DNA of 15,225 bases, taken from contig JAIPHI010000052.1 of assembly GCA_021735285.1 (NCBI GenBank), positions 1 to 15,225 of the forward strand. The letters are read 5' to 3'. The notes under the pieces were generated by a model. It saw only the letters and a program-made list of their open reading frames with translations. It did not search any database and was not told where the DNA came from. This document shows positions 7,301 to 15,225 of this stretch, in pieces (positions within the stretch are counted from its first letter, which is position 1; each line of letters starts with the position of its first letter). A program made the translations under genes and the position numbers. This DNA comes from Fidelibacterota bacterium (lineage in GTDB: Bacteria; Fidelibacterota; UBA2242; JAFGTP01).

Positions 7301-7317
7301 ATTGGCTGTTTATTATC
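7301..7317 (-). repeat. 17-base repeat, copy 2 (DUF3098 gene leader)
   Basis: On the minus strand this reads GATAATAAACAGCCAAT, identical to 4158-4174. It lies 24 bases before the preferred ATG. Unlike the glgP copy, no downstream TTGGCT partner is present. Confidence 0.45.
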
Positions 7318-7352
7318 TAATCTTCTATGAACTAATTAAAGGTCTAACTTAT

Positions 7353-7381
7353 ATTATAATTTGTCAAGGAATTTCTGAAAA
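7353..7381 (-). promoter_or_regulatory. Possible promoter of the DUF3098 gene
   Basis: On the minus strand, TTTTCA (7381-7376) and a perfect TATAAT (7358-7353) are 17 bases apart. The start of transcription would be near 7346. The -35 match is moderate (4 of 6). The spacer does not carry the motif shared by the other three promoters at the same register. Confidence 0.4.
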
Positions 7382-7387
7382 TATCAT

Positions 7388-7981
7388 TCATCCTTGATAT
7401 AATTTATAAGACTTTATGTACTCTTCCACAGTAAGGGGTACTAAATATTTTATAGATTTCCCCTGGCTAATATTCTCACGAACTAAACTTGACGAGATAT
7501 CGAGGAGCGGAACCCCATCAACAAATCTCGCTTTATTAATATATTCAGGGTTTTTATATTCAGTCTGATAATTTGGCCTCCTGATTACCAAAAGTGTCGC
7601 TAAAGAGACTATTTCCTGAGGGGCTTTCCAGGTATCTAACTCCACAAGACTATCCTCACCAATCAGAAAAAACAAATTATCTTTGTTAAGTTTATAATTA
7701 TTTCTAAAAAATTTGATCGTATCGATTGAATAGGATTTACCTGGTCTTTTATTTTCAACCTTAGAAATAGAAAAGTTAGAATTACTTTCAATCGCTTTTT
7801 TTGTCATCGTAAATCTATGCTGAAACGAGGAGCAAGTCGCTATCTCTTTATGAGGTGGCTTGGCAGAAGGAATAAATACGATTTTATCAATTGCATCAAA
7901 TTCATTGAGCGTCCCTTGCGCCATTATTAAATGGCCTGTATGAATAGGATCAAAAGTGCCTCCAAACAAGCAGATACTCAA
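7388..7981 (-). CDS. nadD: Nicotinate-nucleotide adenylyltransferase
   Basis: A 197-residue cytoplasmic enzyme that transfers AMP from ATP to nicotinate mononucleotide, giving deamido-NAD in NAD biosynthesis. The nucleotidyltransferase signature GGTFDPIHTGHL is at residues 7-18, followed by IPSAKPPHK, SYSIDTIKFF, LFFLIGEDSL and the C-terminal ISSSLVRENISQGKSIKYLVP...VEEYI signature. Length is typical. The start must be the TTG at 7981: the next Met lies after the GTFDP motif and would destroy the fold. The TTG overlaps the stop of the upstream BamD-like gene (TTGA), and GGAAG just before it lies in that gene's last codons, so translation is probably coupled. It is the last gene of the run from the right edge; a short gap then separates the DUF3098 gene. 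Confidence 0.95.
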   Translation of the reverse strand: MSICLFGGTFDPIHTGHLIMAQGTLNEFDAIDKIVFIPSAKPPHKEIATCSSFQHRFTMTKKAIESNSNFSISKVENKRPGKSYSIDTIKFFRNNYKLNKDNLFFLIGEDSLVELDTWKAPQEIVSLATLLVIRRPNYQTEYKNPEYINKARFVDGVPLLDISSSLVRENISQGKSIKYLVPLTVEEYIKSYKLYQG

Positions 7982-8781
7982 AATCTTCCTTCTTTCTTTT
8001 CTTTCTCTTTCTCAATTTTTGCTAACTCATCATTATACTCATCCCGAAGTTCATTCAATTTAGATTTCACTTTTTTATTATTTTTATTATTATCTCTTAT
8101 GGAGGCAACTAGATTATTATATTCCTCAAAGCGTCTCAACTTTATCAAACAGAATGCTTTTTCCAGTTTGGCATCAATCACCCATTCCGTATCATAATAT
8201 TGATCGATCATTTCATTAAAATAGATAACAGCAGCTTCCCATCTATGCATTTTCCTATAAAGATCCCCACTGGTAAATAATTTATGCCCTAATTTATTTC
8301 GCATATTCTGGATATCTTTTTCAACTTCTTCCACATATTTGCTATTAGGGAAATTACTAATAAAACTCTGACAATAGCGGATGGCTCTTCTGGTATTTTG
8401 TTGATCCAGATGATAATTAGGTGATAATTTTACATAACTTTTTGCCATTTTATAACTGCCTTCTTCTACTAGAGGGCTATAGGAATATTTATTTTTTAAT
8501 TGTCTATATTCCGAGATCGCCATTAGATATTCCTTATTATTATAATAGCTTTCTGCTAGAAAATATTGAGCACTATCGGCTTGTTGGCTACCTGGGTTAT
8601 TGAGGATAAATAATTTAAGGTTATCAATCGCTTTTAACCATTTCTCATTGTCAAAGGCTTTTTTTCCATTGACGTAATATTCACTCCCCCGCTCAAAAGT
8701 CTGGCTTCTATTCCCGGCGCAGCTCACCAGCAAGGCTACCCCCAAAACCAAATATATTAATTTATGTAACTCTAGTTTCAT
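7978..8781 (-). CDS. BamD-like outer-membrane lipoprotein
   Basis: A 267-residue predicted lipoprotein of the BamD/YfiO type, the TPR lipoprotein partner of BamA in outer-membrane protein assembly. A short signal peptide ends in the lipobox LVSC, making Cys21 the lipidated residue; the following AGN favours outer-membrane sorting. Residues about 30-235 are TPR-like helical repeats: YYVNGKKAFDNEKWLKAIDNLKLFI, QYFLAESYYNNKEYLMAISEY, YKMAKSYVKLSPNYHLDQ. The last is the segment where BamD proteins have an extended third repeat. The tail is highly charged (EKEKEKKEGRF). Start at 8781 has GGAG at good spacing; the frame extends to a TTG at 8805 without a good site. It is 70 bases from the preceding DUF5683-type gene and overlaps nadD. 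Direct BamD function is likely but unproven. Confidence 0.8.
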   Translation of the reverse strand: MKLELHKLIYLVLGVALLVSCAGNRSQTFERGSEYYVNGKKAFDNEKWLKAIDNLKLFILNNPGSQQADSAQYFLAESYYNNKEYLMAISEYRQLKNKYSYSPLVEEGSYKMAKSYVKLSPNYHLDQQNTRRAIRYCQSFISNFPNSKYVEEVEKDIQNMRNKLGHKLFTSGDLYRKMHRWEAAVIYFNEMIDQYYDTEWVIDAKLEKAFCLIKLRRFEEYNNLVASIRDNNKNNKKVKSKLNELRDEYNDELAKIEKEKEKKEGRF

Positions 8782-8851
8782 ATTTCTCCAAAAATACATT
8801 CCCAATTAACAATCCACTGCTTTTTCAATCACCAAAGCTAAGTATTTTACG

Positions 8852-9757
8852 CTAAAAGGCCAAAGATAGATTGAGACCACTGATCAGTTGCCCTTTCAAT
8901 CTACCTGGAGTTAATGACAGATTCCAGCTCATTTGTTTAGGTTCTTCAGCCTTATCGGAATAATGTTTGGCAGCAATCTGAGCATGTAAAGCACTAAATA
9001 AATGGTTAAACATAACTACAGTTAGGGATTTAGTTGCAAATTTTAAAGCTTGATTGGATTTGTCCCGCTGATGGACATAGTCTTTTCGCATGCCGGCTAC
9101 AACCACAGTATCAGACTGAGAGATATCATTATAATCTTCCCATCCAGCAGCAAACTGGTGATATTTACCTATATTTTCGTAATAATCTCTGCTTTTAACT
9201 GCCAATATATCATCCGGGTTTTGTTGACTGTATTGATTAAACATTTCTTCCTTTTTCTGATAATAATCTTCTCCGACTTCAAAACTGGAGCCTTCAATAA
9301 TATTATCTTTTTCATCTACAAGGACAACATGGATCCCATGAGAAGCAACATAGAGATCAGAATTACTAACCCACTCATCAATCCACCGCTCAAAGTTCCA
9401 GTTATTATCAGCAAATTGTTTATATTCATCTTCTAAATCTTCTCCATAAGTTTTACGATCATACCAGAGGCCCCAACCCAGGGCTTCAACACCTAGAAAA
9501 CCCAAAGACCACCATTTTTTTCCAGCATAAAACTGTCCGGCACCCGGAACTACCGCCGACATCATAAATGCCAGGGCCGGCGATTTTTGAAAAGAAAAGG
9601 ACACGCTATCCTGACTCTCCTGCTGATTATTACCATATTGTAAATAAGCAGAGAATTTTTGCCTTTTAGTCAAAGGACTGGATAGGCTCAAATCATTCGC
9701 AAAAGTAAAACAAAATAGAGATAATAAAATTATTGATACAGAAAAGTATTTTCTCAT
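8852..9757 (-). CDS. DUF5683-like exported protein
   Basis: A 301-residue envelope protein with a signal peptide (residues 1-20, MRKYFSVSIILLSLFCFTFA). Residues 59-90 contain SPALAFMMSAVVPGAGQFYAGK, the SPxxA...PGxGQxYxGK hallmark of DUF5683 and related proteins, followed by a hydrophobic stretch. Unlike short family members, it then has a long hydrophilic insert (about residues 100-235, rich in Asp, Glu, Tyr), a second amphipathic segment (SLTVVMFNHLFSALHAQIA) and a beta-like C-terminus, LKGQLISGLNLSLAF. A final Phe of that kind is common in outer-membrane proteins. The start at 9757 is chosen because AAAGGAGG lies nine bases upstream, overlapping the stop region of the preceding gene, only 14 bases away; the frame itself opens further upstream. 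Function is unknown. Its place between two envelope genes suggests a shared job. Confidence 0.75.
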   Translation of the reverse strand: MRKYFSVSIILLSLFCFTFANDLSLSSPLTKRQKFSAYLQYGNNQQESQDSVSFSFQKSPALAFMMSAVVPGAGQFYAGKKWWSLGFLGVEALGWGLWYDRKTYGEDLEDEYKQFADNNWNFERWIDEWVSNSDLYVASHGIHVVLVDEKDNIIEGSSFEVGEDYYQKKEEMFNQYSQQNPDDILAVKSRDYYENIGKYHQFAAGWEDYNDISQSDTVVVAGMRKDYVHQRDKSNQALKFATKSLTVVMFNHLFSALHAQIAAKHYSDKAEEPKQMSWNLSLTPGRLKGQLISGLNLSLAF

Positions 9758-9771
9758 AGATATTCCTCCTT

Positions 9772-12700
9772 TTATAATCCAAATAAGATAGTTAAATATG
9801 TCCGCCACTCTTTATCATAATGGTAAACATTTTTCATTTTATCAGAGACCTGGAATTCACTCAAACCATAGGCCAGATCCAAATTGATGGAAGTAGGATA
9901 GGCATAGAATGAAAATCCACTCAATCTCAATTCTACTCCCACATCTGACTTAAAGTCATCTAAAATTCCTTTAGTTACCGCCCCTGGCTCACTAACAAAA
10001 GTTCCCCAATCCATACCTGAATAGCCTCGCACTCCATTCCAGGCATTCCCGGTCTCAGCAAATGCGCCAATAAAACAATTCTGCAAATTAAACCAGCCCA
10101 ATTTAAAGTCTTCCTGTTTGAAGATAGGATGTCGAAATGTATAATGTAGGGAAAATAGATTGCGGCCTTCCATACTGAAATAAGGATAACCTCTTAAACC
10201 CGGCATGCCACCTGCAAAAAAGTTGAAAAAAGAATCCAGATCCGGTTTTGAGATCCAGCCTAATTTCCAGCGCAGATTGCCTATTAGTGAATTCGTAAAT
10301 GGTATTTGATGGTGCCATTTACCTTCCTGCCGGACCTTCCAATAATAATTTTTATTATAAATTTCCTTGAGAGTTCCAAAATCTTTGTAAATACCAAAAT
10401 CATCCAAAAATTTATCATAATTTCTCGAAAGCGTAGTGTTGATCTCCCAACCCTGCGTTGGATTGGTAAAATCATTTACCTCAGGTAAAGTTGCATCGAA
10501 TTTCCAGTCTAATTTAAAATTTATTCCTTTGTAATAATTGTATGAGAAATTATCAAAAGCAGTCCATTCATCGGCAGTTTTCTGAATGAATTGATCGTTT
10601 ACCGTTCTATATTTTGAATACACAATATCAAATCTAAATTCATTGGCTTCCAGTAATGGCCGCGAAACTCCCAAATGCGCCTCAGTGAGAAAAAAAGTAT
10701 AGTCATTACGCATGGGATATGCATCTGAATAATTTTCCCGCTGGTTATTAAGATTTCTTCTAATATTATAGAATTCTAAAAAAATTGTAGGATCCCACAA
10801 ATGATACTCAAGCATAACAGCAGCATCATATTCGTAATTTTTATTCATGGCACCACTACCAAAAATTTCCATTCTTTCCAATATTTCAGTAGAGAAAAAA
10901 TACAAACCGGGTTTTAGAGTTCCATAATCAACCATCAAACGAGGCATAATAAAATATCTGGAATAATGACTGGAATATTCTTTTTCATCCTTGACAGGCG
11001 AATTCACAAGCTCAATATTCTCAGGTATATTTTTATAATTTTGATCATAGGTTGCATGCTCTTGCTCAATCGGCTTTGGATTCTTTATTCGAGCAATCTT
11101 AAACTTGGCATCATCATAAAGTGTGTAGTATAATGTGCCCATCTTATCGAGGTAAGGCATAAAAGCCGCCCCAGTCACATTTGTTAGTAATTGTTCTTCT
11201 CCGGAACTTAAATTTTTCCTATAAATATTGAAGATACCGGTTTTATCAGATACATAGTATAACCATTTCCCATCCCCACTATAGAGAGGAAAGCGTTCAT
11301 CGTACTTCTGGTTTAACAGGGGTTCGATTTTCTCAGTTTGCATATTGTAAAGATAGATATCTCGACCATGACTGGTCGTAATATCAAAAGCTATTTTTTC
11401 GCCCTCAGGAGACCATACAACATTGAATAATTGCTCGAAATTATTAAAATTTGTCAGCGTATCCGTGCCATCAGTTCGTAAATTACGAAGCACAATATTT
11501 TGGGAACCATTCTCATTGATTATGTAAATCAGTTCTTTTCCATTCGCTGAAAGGTCAGGATTCATAGCTCTAGCATCGTGTGTAATTTCTACTTCCTTCT
11601 CTTTTTTCAGATCATAGTAGTAAATATCTGAAAACTCAGACCCCTGTGCATTAGGTTTCCCTACCCTGGAATAATACAGTTTAGTTTCATCAGGGCCAAA
11701 GATCAACTTTGAATTGACTCCGAATTGTAAAAATTTGGTTTCTTTGGACTCTTTATCATATTCAAAAAGACTGGTTAAAGATAGATAATCCTGCCCAGCA
11801 TTGGAAAGATAAAATATTTTATCCTGATTGCTAATTGGATATAGTTGAGCTGTACCCTTATCAAACAAAATTTCACCGATACGTTCATTAGCTCTGATAT
11901 TATTCGTCCTGGCGTGATATTCATTTTCGAGTTGATTTTTCCACTCATGATAGAGCTGCTGCCCATTCTTACCTGTCACTTCCTTGAGAGCACTATTGAT
12001 CGACCACTTCAGAGGTTTCGACATAGCATCCATTAAATCAGGGAGAACAGACTCACCGTAATTTTCCTGTAAATAACGGGTAAAAGCCCAACCCTGATTA
12101 TATACAGATTCATTGCCCGTTCCTTTCCGTCCGAAAGACCCCATCTCAGTTAATGATAACATATTGTGGTTCATGACTCTGTCTCTCAAAATCATATCCC
12201 GGTGAGAATCATAGAGATCATTAGTTGCATCCGGATAATTATATTGAGCGGCACCTTCGGCTAACCACATTGGCATTACCATTCCAGGAAGAGGATAGGA
12301 AACAATTACATTAGGATAGCCCCGTACTACATCCTCTCTTTTCTCCTTTTCATAGCCCATTCCCTGCAAGTATATGCCAGGAACATTGTATGAAAACTTC
12401 ATAGCTTTCCCCAGTGAAATAATATGGGCAAATTCATGGGCAATCACATCTCGTAGCCAAATATGATTTCCTCGCAGAATAAAATTTAAAGGAGTAGCCC
12501 AAATCAAGATTTTATTATCATAGTAATAGGCGCCACCATTAGCATAGTCATCAGTATCTTTAATAATGATGTGTGTTTTTTCCGGTGGTGTGAAATTGTA
12601 AAAAGAAGTGATCGGTTCGTAAACTGTTTCTGCGACTTTAGCCGCTCTTCTGGCTGTATTCTCAGTACCATTATGATAATGAACACTAAAATGTGCTGTT

Positions 12701-12810
12701 TCCAAAGTTTCCCAATCCAATTCCGGATGATTATAACGGACAGCAGAAAATAAGAAACTAGCTATTAATATGTTTACTAATATAAATTTTCCAAAGAATC
12801 TATTTGTCAT
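9772..12810 (-). CDS. Gluzincin peptidase / TolB-like propeller / Omp85-like barrel fusion protein
   Basis: A 1012-residue predicted outer-membrane protein in three parts. After a signal peptide (1-23), residues about 30-300 form a peptidase MA-like domain with an intact zinc motif HEFAH (125-129) and WLAEG (182-186, E185 as third ligand). Residues about 310-600 hold about six WD40/TolB-like (PD40) blades, for example SPEGEKIAFDI and SGDGKWLYYVSDKTGIFNIY. Residues about 625-1012 are beta-barrel-like with GGMPGLRGYPYFSMEG near 870, resembling the VRGF/LRGY element of BamA/FhaC-type (Omp85) barrels. The chain ends ...YLTILFGL. The domain signatures are visible; the order in the membrane is inferred. 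The ATG follows the stop of the M6-like gene by 7 bases with no Shine-Dalgarno sequence, so coupled translation is likely. Substrate and function are unknown. Confidence 0.8.
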   Translation of the reverse strand: MTNRFFGKFILVNILIASFLFSAVRYNHPELDWETLETAHFSVHYHNGTENTARRAAKVAETVYEPITSFYNFTPPEKTHIIIKDTDDYANGGAYYYDNKILIWATPLNFILRGNHIWLRDVIAHEFAHIISLGKAMKFSYNVPGIYLQGMGYEKEKREDVVRGYPNVIVSYPLPGMVMPMWLAEGAAQYNYPDATNDLYDSHRDMILRDRVMNHNMLSLTEMGSFGRKGTGNESVYNQGWAFTRYLQENYGESVLPDLMDAMSKPLKWSINSALKEVTGKNGQQLYHEWKNQLENEYHARTNNIRANERIGEILFDKGTAQLYPISNQDKIFYLSNAGQDYLSLTSLFEYDKESKETKFLQFGVNSKLIFGPDETKLYYSRVGKPNAQGSEFSDIYYYDLKKEKEVEITHDARAMNPDLSANGKELIYIINENGSQNIVLRNLRTDGTDTLTNFNNFEQLFNVVWSPEGEKIAFDITTSHGRDIYLYNMQTEKIEPLLNQKYDERFPLYSGDGKWLYYVSDKTGIFNIYRKNLSSGEEQLLTNVTGAAFMPYLDKMGTLYYTLYDDAKFKIARIKNPKPIEQEHATYDQNYKNIPENIELVNSPVKDEKEYSSHYSRYFIMPRLMVDYGTLKPGLYFFSTEILERMEIFGSGAMNKNYEYDAAVMLEYHLWDPTIFLEFYNIRRNLNNQRENYSDAYPMRNDYTFFLTEAHLGVSRPLLEANEFRFDIVYSKYRTVNDQFIQKTADEWTAFDNFSYNYYKGINFKLDWKFDATLPEVNDFTNPTQGWEINTTLSRNYDKFLDDFGIYKDFGTLKEIYNKNYYWKVRQEGKWHHQIPFTNSLIGNLRWKLGWISKPDLDSFFNFFAGGMPGLRGYPYFSMEGRNLFSLHYTFRHPIFKQEDFKLGWFNLQNCFIGAFAETGNAWNGVRGYSGMDWGTFVSEPGAVTKGILDDFKSDVGVELRLSGFSFYAYPTSINLDLAYGLSEFQVSDKMKNVYHYDKEWRTYLTILFGL

Positions 12811-12817
12811 ACTAAAT

Positions 12818-15225
12818 TTATTTAATTACCATTATTTTAATTATTTCTTTTTGACTGCTTCCTGATTCATCTGTAGCCTTGACCACTGCAAAATAAACAC
12901 CACTTTCAATATTACTGACATCCCACTGAATTTCATTTGCTTCTCTTTCAGCAGGTGACTCATCCTGTAAAGAATGCACAAAATTTCCAGCGAGATCATA
13001 GATTTTAATCTTTACTTGCCCGGATTTATTGAGATAATATCTTAAGTTTGTTGAATTTCCTTTGACGGGATTAGGCCAGCAAAATGTCTTTGCTTTGTTT
13101 AAAACAGATTGAACTTTTGGAGACTCTCCATCTGTCCATGCAGAGTGGATATAACTCCTATTTATATTTCCTCCTTCACAATACCAGGCAGTTTCTGATA
13201 TTTTCCCCGTACCTATCACTTTCCCTGCAAGTTTTCCTGTCCTACGGTTGAGACTAATCAATCCAATTCCTTTAGAAGTATTTATAAGACAGCCCTGGTC
13301 AGCATTTTCTATCTCAGTGGCTATTGGTAGATTGGCAGTGTAATTCGCTTTATTATCGACGCCATATAATTCGCCACTCTTAGATAATAATAAGATATCA
13401 TTGACATCATTTTCAGTCAGATCAGAGGATAAAGGTTCACCGATAAAAGTGGCGGAAAAATTAACCGGAAAATTGTTTTTTAAATATAATTCGGAATTAT
13501 ACACCTCTAAATCACCATTATTAGTTGAGACTAAAATTTCGCCTCTACCATCAAAGTCAATATCAGAAAACGAGATCCCATTGATAGAGCTAGTCTTAAT
13601 TGTCCTCAACTCATCATTATTGCTTACATCTTTTATTATTCCAAGCCGGCGGTCATCAGAGAAGATCAAATCAAGGGCACTATTATTATCGGCAAGCCCT
13701 AAAATTATTTTATCTCCATGGATTTTGCCATCGGCTAATATTTCTATTGGTTGTAAATTATCAGCATTTATGGTTCCAACAGAACCGTCAGCCAGATAAT
13801 ATAAATTATCAGAATTCCCGGCCAGAGCATTAATCTTTTTATTAACAGTTTTTTCAGATAAACTAACTTTTTCATTTAATAATTTAAATTTATAAATCAG
13901 ATTTTCTCCATTAGAAACAGCACCAATCAAAACCGCACCATTCGCAAGTACAGAATTACTGGTAACCTTTTCACCACTCTTTTCCTTCTCGTCCAGAAAT
14001 GATATTTTTCCATTATTATCTATTTCCCAGCAAACAACTTTGAAACTTTCCTCAGATTCAGCCAGGGCATACAACAAGCGAGCATTATTATCAAAAAGAA
14101 GAGTTGCTTTTGAATATTTACCAATATCGAATGAATTATCGGAATAAACCTTCTTATCTTCCTGTGTTAACGCATCCAGAACTAATAACTCTTTACCTAA
14201 AACTGCCAGACCATTTAAGGTATCAGATTGAAGATTGATTGGTAGCATATCATAAGCCTGGAAATCAGAAGGAAGAGCCAGATCAATATTACTCCCGGAT
14301 TCTTTATCCCATTGTACCCTGAAGTTCATAGTTGGACCGGCCAGTCCAATACTATCTATATAAATTCCTGAAAAAGCATGTTTATTGTTACTGGTATTTG
14401 GAGTTGTATTGGGTGTAAACCCGACTCGCTCACCGCTACTACTCGTATATTCCGGATTTAAGTGAAAAAAGCCTTGATTCCCTTCATACCAGGGATCAAC
14501 AGACCAACCAGTTGCTTTTTCTTCAACCAGGATAGACGCTTCGAACCCTAAGTCCTGAGCGCCATCCCCTTCTTCCAGATCCACTCCCCGCTCATATTCG
14601 CTTATATTAACCAGATTATCATTAATATGTCTAGTAATAATTGATTCATCAATATGCCATATCATTAGTCCTGAGCCAGGTATTCCTACATCATAGCGTG
14701 GTACGGATAATAATACTCCATTTTTGGAAAATTGCGCTCCAATAGAATCCTTCACCAGGGGTAAAACCGGAGGATAAACATCTTTATATTTATCTTCATA
14801 CTCACGCATTTCTCTGCTTCTGATTGTATCCAGATTTGTATTATCATGTAAAAAATTGTATCTATTCTCTATCAAATAGTATTCGTCATTGTCAATCGGC
14901 ACTTTTAATATTAGTGAGTCCTGATTAGATTCAGCATGATTCAAATTTATATGGTTATGATCATCTTGTATTAATATTGGGTCTTCCCATCCCATATAGA
15001 CTCTTTCCCAGGCAGATGGTAGCGCAGGGACAAGACTATTTAGATTAGCAGAACCTTGATCCATTAAACCGAATTTTCCTGCACTAGAGCCACCGGAAGT
15101 ATCAGTTAAGGAAGGTAGCCCTAAATAGAAACCCAACATTAAAGCAAAAGTACCATTTAACCCGAATTGATATTCTTCGGGATTGTCAAGTTCACCAAAT
15201 ACTTCTTCACAATTGTCATATTGAA
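12818..15225 (-). CDS. M6-like (degenerate) secreted protein with T9SS/FlgD-Ig-type C-terminal domain, 5' truncated
   Basis: The frame is open through the right edge, so the N-terminus is missing; about 801 residues are visible. The first ~310 visible residues match the C-terminal part of M6 (immune inhibitor A) peptidases: LGLPSLTDTSG, KFGLMDQGSAN, PSAWERVYMGW and LMIWHIDESI followed by VDLEEGDGAQDLG. The zinc motif expected just before LGLP is replaced by LMLGF, so it is probably inactive. The middle ~400 residues look like a beta-propeller or repeat region (ILVSTNNGDLEVYN, GELYGVDNKAN). The last ~85 residues are a T9SS type A or FlgD-Ig-like sorting domain: WPNPVKGNSTNLRYYLNKSG, KIYDLAGNFV, GVYFAVVKA, ending KEIIKIMVIK. 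It is likely exported and surface-attached. It heads the visible operon. A Met at 15139 is not a credible start because conserved sequence continues upstream of it. Confidence 0.85.
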   Translation of the reverse strand, partial: QYDNCEEVFGELDNPEEYQFGLNGTFALMLGFYLGLPSLTDTSGGSSAGKFGLMDQGSANLNSLVPALPSAWERVYMGWEDPILIQDDHNHINLNHAESNQDSLILKVPIDNDEYYLIENRYNFLHDNTNLDTIRSREMREYEDKYKDVYPPVLPLVKDSIGAQFSKNGVLLSVPRYDVGIPGSGLMIWHIDESIITRHINDNLVNISEYERGVDLEEGDGAQDLGFEASILVEEKATGWSVDPWYEGNQGFFHLNPEYTSSSGERVGFTPNTTPNTSNNKHAFSGIYIDSIGLAGPTMNFRVQWDKESGSNIDLALPSDFQAYDMLPINLQSDTLNGLAVLGKELLVLDALTQEDKKVYSDNSFDIGKYSKATLLFDNNARLLYALAESEESFKVVCWEIDNNGKISFLDEKEKSGEKVTSNSVLANGAVLIGAVSNGENLIYKFKLLNEKVSLSEKTVNKKINALAGNSDNLYYLADGSVGTINADNLQPIEILADGKIHGDKIILGLADNNSALDLIFSDDRRLGIIKDVSNNDELRTIKTSSINGISFSDIDFDGRGEILVSTNNGDLEVYNSELYLKNNFPVNFSATFIGEPLSSDLTENDVNDILLLSKSGELYGVDNKANYTANLPIATEIENADQGCLINTSKGIGLISLNRRTGKLAGKVIGTGKISETAWYCEGGNINRSYIHSAWTDGESPKVQSVLNKAKTFCWPNPVKGNSTNLRYYLNKSGQVKIKIYDLAGNFVHSLQDESPAEREANEIQWDVSNIESGVYFAVVKATDESGSSQKEIIKIMVIK

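Noticed and set aside
7362..7367. Perfect TTGACA on the minus strand as a -35 box for the DUF3098 gene
   Set aside because: No -10-like hexamer is present 16-18 bases downstream; the nearby TATAAT is only three bases away.
7984..8013. 30-base all-pyrimidine run on the + strand, possible triplex-forming DNA
   Set aside because: It encodes the Lys/Glu-rich tail of the BamD-like protein on the other strand and supplies the nadD ribosome site, which explains it.
9050..9436. 128-codon + strand open frame
   Set aside because: It lies antisense to the DUF5683-type gene, which has a signal peptide, family motif and ribosome site; the + frame has none.
13401..13799. 132-codon + strand open frame
   Set aside because: It is antisense to the propeller region of the M6-like gene and shows no ribosome site or recognisable domain.
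15137..15139. ATG as the start of the M6-like gene
   Set aside because: The frame stays open to the edge, M6-like sequence continues upstream and no Shine-Dalgarno sequence is present.

Overview
The window is AT-rich bacterial chromosome from a diderm with an outer membrane. Several genes point to the FCB superphylum, with a Cloacimonadota, Marinimicrobia or Delongbacteria-like lineage the best guess. The pointers are a protein with a C-terminal T9SS/FlgD-Ig-type sorting domain, a DUF3098 small membrane protein, a DUF5683-type protein, a BamD-like lipoprotein and a large outer-membrane barrel fusion. This assignment is inferred from gene content; no marker gene in the window fixes the phylum.

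Layout. At 1-2146 (+) lie a MATE efflux transporter, a possible 54-codon small ORF with a strong ribosome binding site, and a PPC/DUF296 protein. At 2178-3680 (-) is a two-domain membrane protein joining a VTE5/SEC59-like prenol kinase domain to a VTE6-like DUF92 domain. At 3681-4226 is a divergent intergenic region with two opposing promoters and three REP-like palindromes. At 4227-6797 (+) is a stand-alone alpha-glucan phosphorylase closed by a perfect 17-bp-stem terminator. From 7022 to the right edge every gene is on the minus strand. In transcription order these are a truncated M6-like protein, a gluzincin/TolB-like propeller/barrel protein, a DUF5683-type protein, a BamD-like lipoprotein, nadD, and a separately promoted DUF3098 protein.

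Two things stand out. First, three predicted promoters (for the PPC gene, the DUF92 fusion and glgP) share more than -35 and -10 boxes. They have the same spacer sequence, TTG(A/C)AAATCGC, directly before TATA(A/T)A, each with a 17-bp spacer. This looks like a lineage-specific promoter class or a binding site overlapping the promoter.

Second, the five-gene minus-strand run from the right edge looks like an envelope or secretion operon. Its first gene keeps the M6 metalloprotease fold signature, but every expected HExxHxxGxxD residue is replaced, so it is probably a secreted pseudo-peptidase with a sorting tail. Its neighbour combines an intact HEFAH peptidase domain, about six TolB-like propeller blades and an Omp85-like barrel in one chain. 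A DUF5683 protein and a BamD-like lipoprotein follow. This could be an undescribed surface-protein handling module, but that function is an inference from domains and gene order.
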